From the NCBI GenBank assembly GCA_029227635.1, contig JAQYAH010000085.1, positions 1 through 34,859 on the forward strand: DNA of 34,859 nt, in the 5' to 3' direction. Position numbers and translations under genes: made by a program. Under the pieces are notes generated by a model that searched no databases, was not told the DNA's origin, and saw nothing but the letters and a program-made list of their open reading frames with translations. Shown piece after piece: positions 33,077-34,859 of the stretch (position 1 is its first letter; each line of letters starts with the position of its first letter). The DNA is from Clostridiales bacterium (GTDB taxonomy: Bacteria > Bacillota > Clostridia > Lachnospirales > Lachnospiraceae).

Positions 33077-34859
33077 CTAGATATCGAGTTCTGCCTCTCT
33101 GGCGTTCTCGTAAATAAACTGTCTTCTGGGGGGCACTTCGCTTCCCATAAGCATTTCTGTAACTGAAGATGCCAGTCGTGCATCTTCTATTTCCACCTTC
33201 TTCAGCATCCTTCTCTCCGGGTCCAAAGTGGTCTCCCAGAGCTGTTCCGGATCCATCTCTCCAAGTCCTTTGTAGCGCTGAAGCGTGTAAGAAACTCCCT
33301 TGTTGGCCTCCCGGTATTTTGCCAGAGCCTTGTCATCATAGAGATAGTCCTCTCTGCCTTTGCTCGAAGTAGCCTTGTAGAGAGGAGGCATGGCGATGTA
33401 CACATGTCCCTCATAGATGAGTTCCGGCATGAACCGGTAAAAAAGAGTCAACAGCAAGGTGGAAATATGAGCTCCGTCCACATCGGCATCTGCCATGATA
33501 ATTATCTTATCGTACCGGAGCTTTGTTATATCAAAGTCGTTGCCATAACCTTCTGAAAAACCACATCCAAAAGCATTGATCATGGTTTTGATCTCCGCAT
33601 TGGCAAGAACTTTGTCTATGCTGGCCTTCTCCACATTCAGGATCTTACCTCTTATGGGAAGGATTGCCTGATAGATTCGATTCCTTGCAGTCTTAGCAGA
33701 GCCTCCCGCGGAATCACCCTCCACTATGAATATCTCACATTTGGAGGAATCCCTGCTCTCACAGTTGGCCAGCTTTCCGTTACTATCAAAAGAATACTTG
33801 GGCTTAGCCAGAAGATTTGTCTTGGCCTTCTCCTGAGATTTCCGAATCTTGGCAGATTTCTCTGCACTGCCTAGAATCTTCTTAAGAATCTCAAGGTTTC
33901 GGTCAAAATACAAAACCACCTGTTCGCCCGTTATCTTGCTGACAGCTTTTGCCGCATCGGGATTGTCCAGCTTGGTCTTGGTCTGACCCTCAAATCTGGG
34001 ATCCGGGTGTTTAATGGAAATGACTGCTGTCATACCGTTTCGAACATCAGCTCCGGTGAAGTTGGCATCTTTCTCTTTTAAGATACCTATCTCCCGGGCA
34101 TACTGGTTCATCAGCATGGTAAACGTAGTCTTGAAGCCGGTGAGGTGAGTACCACCCTCAGCATTGTAGATATTGTTGCAAAAACCAAGGACTGACTCGT
34201 GGAACTCATTTACGTACTGGAAGCAGGCCTCCATCTCGATTCCCTCTGCTTCTCCCTTAAAGTATATAGGTTCGCAAAGACACTCCTCTTTCTCATTCAT
34301 CTCCCTTAGGAAACCAATGATTCCATCCTCCTCATGGTAGTCAACGATCTCCGGATTATCCTTTCGCCTATCCTCGAAGTGAATGGTGAGGCTTGGATTT
34401 AAGTAGGCCGTTTCGTGAAGTCTGCTCTTGATCTCATCCGCTTTAAACCTGGTCTTCTCAAAAATAGTTCCATCCGGCAAAAAGTTGATCCTTGTTCCGG
34501 TCTTTTTCGTCTTTCCGACTTTGGGCAAAAGCCCTTTTTCCAGTTCAACTACCGGATCTCCCTTCTCGTAACCGTCATGATAGACGGCTCCATCCCGGCT
34601 GATCCAGATATCCATCCGCTCAGAGAGAGCATTTACTACGGATGAGCCTACTCCGTGGAGTCCGCCGCTGGTTTTATACACGCTGTTGTCAAATTTTCCA
34701 CCGGCATGAAGAGTAGAAAAAACCAGTCGGGCCGCTGAAACTCCTTTCTCATGAAGATCAACCGGAATACCTCTGCCGTCATCCTCCACAGTAACTGAGC
34801 CGTCCTTTTCAAGGATAACCGAGATACAGCTTCCAAAGCCGGCAAGATGCTCATCCACC
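33077..34859 (-). CDS. parE: Type II topoisomerase subunit B (probably ParE), 5' end outside window
   Basis: At least 594 residues of the ATPase/TOPRIM subunit are visible. The GHKL ATPase motifs are DDGRGIPVDLHEKG near the cut end and GGLHGVGSSVVNALS. TOPRIM has VEGDSAGGSAK, MADADVDGAHI and later RYKGLGEMDPEQLW. The frame is open to the window edge and its first codon there is the Val of VDEHLAGFG, an internal motif; about 40-60 N-terminal residues are missing. The stop is 12 bases before parC. ILNVEKA is more GyrB-like, so a gyrase identity is not fully excluded. Confidence 0.82.
   Translation of the reverse strand, partial: VDEHLAGFGSCISVILEKDGSVTVEDDGRGIPVDLHEKGVSAARLVFSTLHAGGKFDNSVYKTSGGLHGVGSSVVNALSERMDIWISRDGAVYHDGYEKGDPVVELEKGLLPKVGKTKKTGTRINFLPDGTIFEKTRFKADEIKSRLHETAYLNPSLTIHFEDRRKDNPEIVDYHEEDGIIGFLREMNEKEECLCEPIYFKGEAEGIEMEACFQYVNEFHESVLGFCNNIYNAEGGTHLTGFKTTFTMLMNQYAREIGILKEKDANFTGADVRNGMTAVISIKHPDPRFEGQTKTKLDNPDAAKAVSKITGEQVVLYFDRNLEILKKILGSAEKSAKIRKSQEKAKTNLLAKPKYSFDSNGKLANCESRDSSKCEIFIVEGDSAGGSAKTARNRIYQAILPIRGKILNVEKASIDKVLANAEIKTMINAFGCGFSEGYGNDFDITKLRYDKIIIMADADVDGAHISTLLLTLFYRFMPELIYEGHVYIAMPPLYKATSSKGREDYLYDDKALAKYREANKGVSYTLQRYKGLGEMDPEQLWETTLDPERRMLKKVEIEDARLASSVTEMLMGSEVPPRRQFIYENAREAELDI

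Overview
The window is a dense, uninterrupted run of housekeeping genes, all read from the minus strand. It comes from a low-to-mid GC Gram-positive anaerobe, most likely a Lachnospiraceae-type member of the Clostridia (Butyrivibrio, Roseburia or a relative). The evidence is the Firmicutes gene order (rimP-nusA-ylxR-ylxQ-infB-rbfA-nrnA-truB-ribF-rpsO-pnp and nusB-xseA-xseB-ispA-dxs-tlyA-nadK-argR-recN), strong AGGAGG ribosome sites, several GTG and TTG starts, and a biotin-dependent sodium pump operon. I see no mobile element, CRISPR array, tRNA, rRNA, or gene-free stretch over about 160 bases between neighbouring genes except the roughly 200-base divide at 4853-5055. The plus strand holds only shadow frames.

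The layout, in transcription order from high to low coordinates, is as follows. (1) 34859-30815: a type II topoisomerase pair, subunit B (5' part outside the window) then subunit A. (2) 30803-22682: a promoter and a leader hairpin, then the transcription/translation factor operon rimP, nusA, ylxR, ylxQ, infB, rbfA, nrnA, truB, ribF. (3) 22663-20038: rpsO with its own promoter and structured leader, a terminator, then pnp. (4) 20014-7626: a yqhY-type Asp23 gene, a terminator-like hairpin, purine nucleoside phosphorylase, then the long tightly packed nusB to recN operon ending with alaS. It combines RNA biology, exonuclease VII, isoprenoid precursor synthesis (ispA, dxs), NAD kinase, the arginine repressor and DNA repair. 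(5) 7602-4999: a strong promoter, rpsU, a perfect hairpin, then a metallophosphoesterase, scpA and scpB (condensin partners), closed by a strong terminator. (6) 4975-1: a promoter with an inverted repeat in its leader, then five genes for a biotin-dependent, sodium-translocating decarboxylase or transcarboxylase: acyl-CoA carboxyltransferase, OadG-like subunit, biotin carrier, OadB sodium pump, and a pyruvate/oxaloacetate-type carboxyltransferase (cut off at base 1).

The most interesting points are these. The energy-conserving operon carries both an acyl-CoA-type and an oxoacid-type carboxyltransferase, with a shared biotin carrier and a sodium pump but no biotin carboxylase. Its gamma subunit is a much enlarged lipoprotein-like fusion. 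RibF keeps the FAD synthetase half but has lost the recognisable riboflavin kinase motifs. Several leaders look regulated: a hairpin between promoter and rimP, the rpsO leader, the pnp leader, and the inverted repeat before the decarboxylase genes. Nothing here is clearly a new defence or mobile system. All functional statements rest on reading motifs by eye, with no database search.
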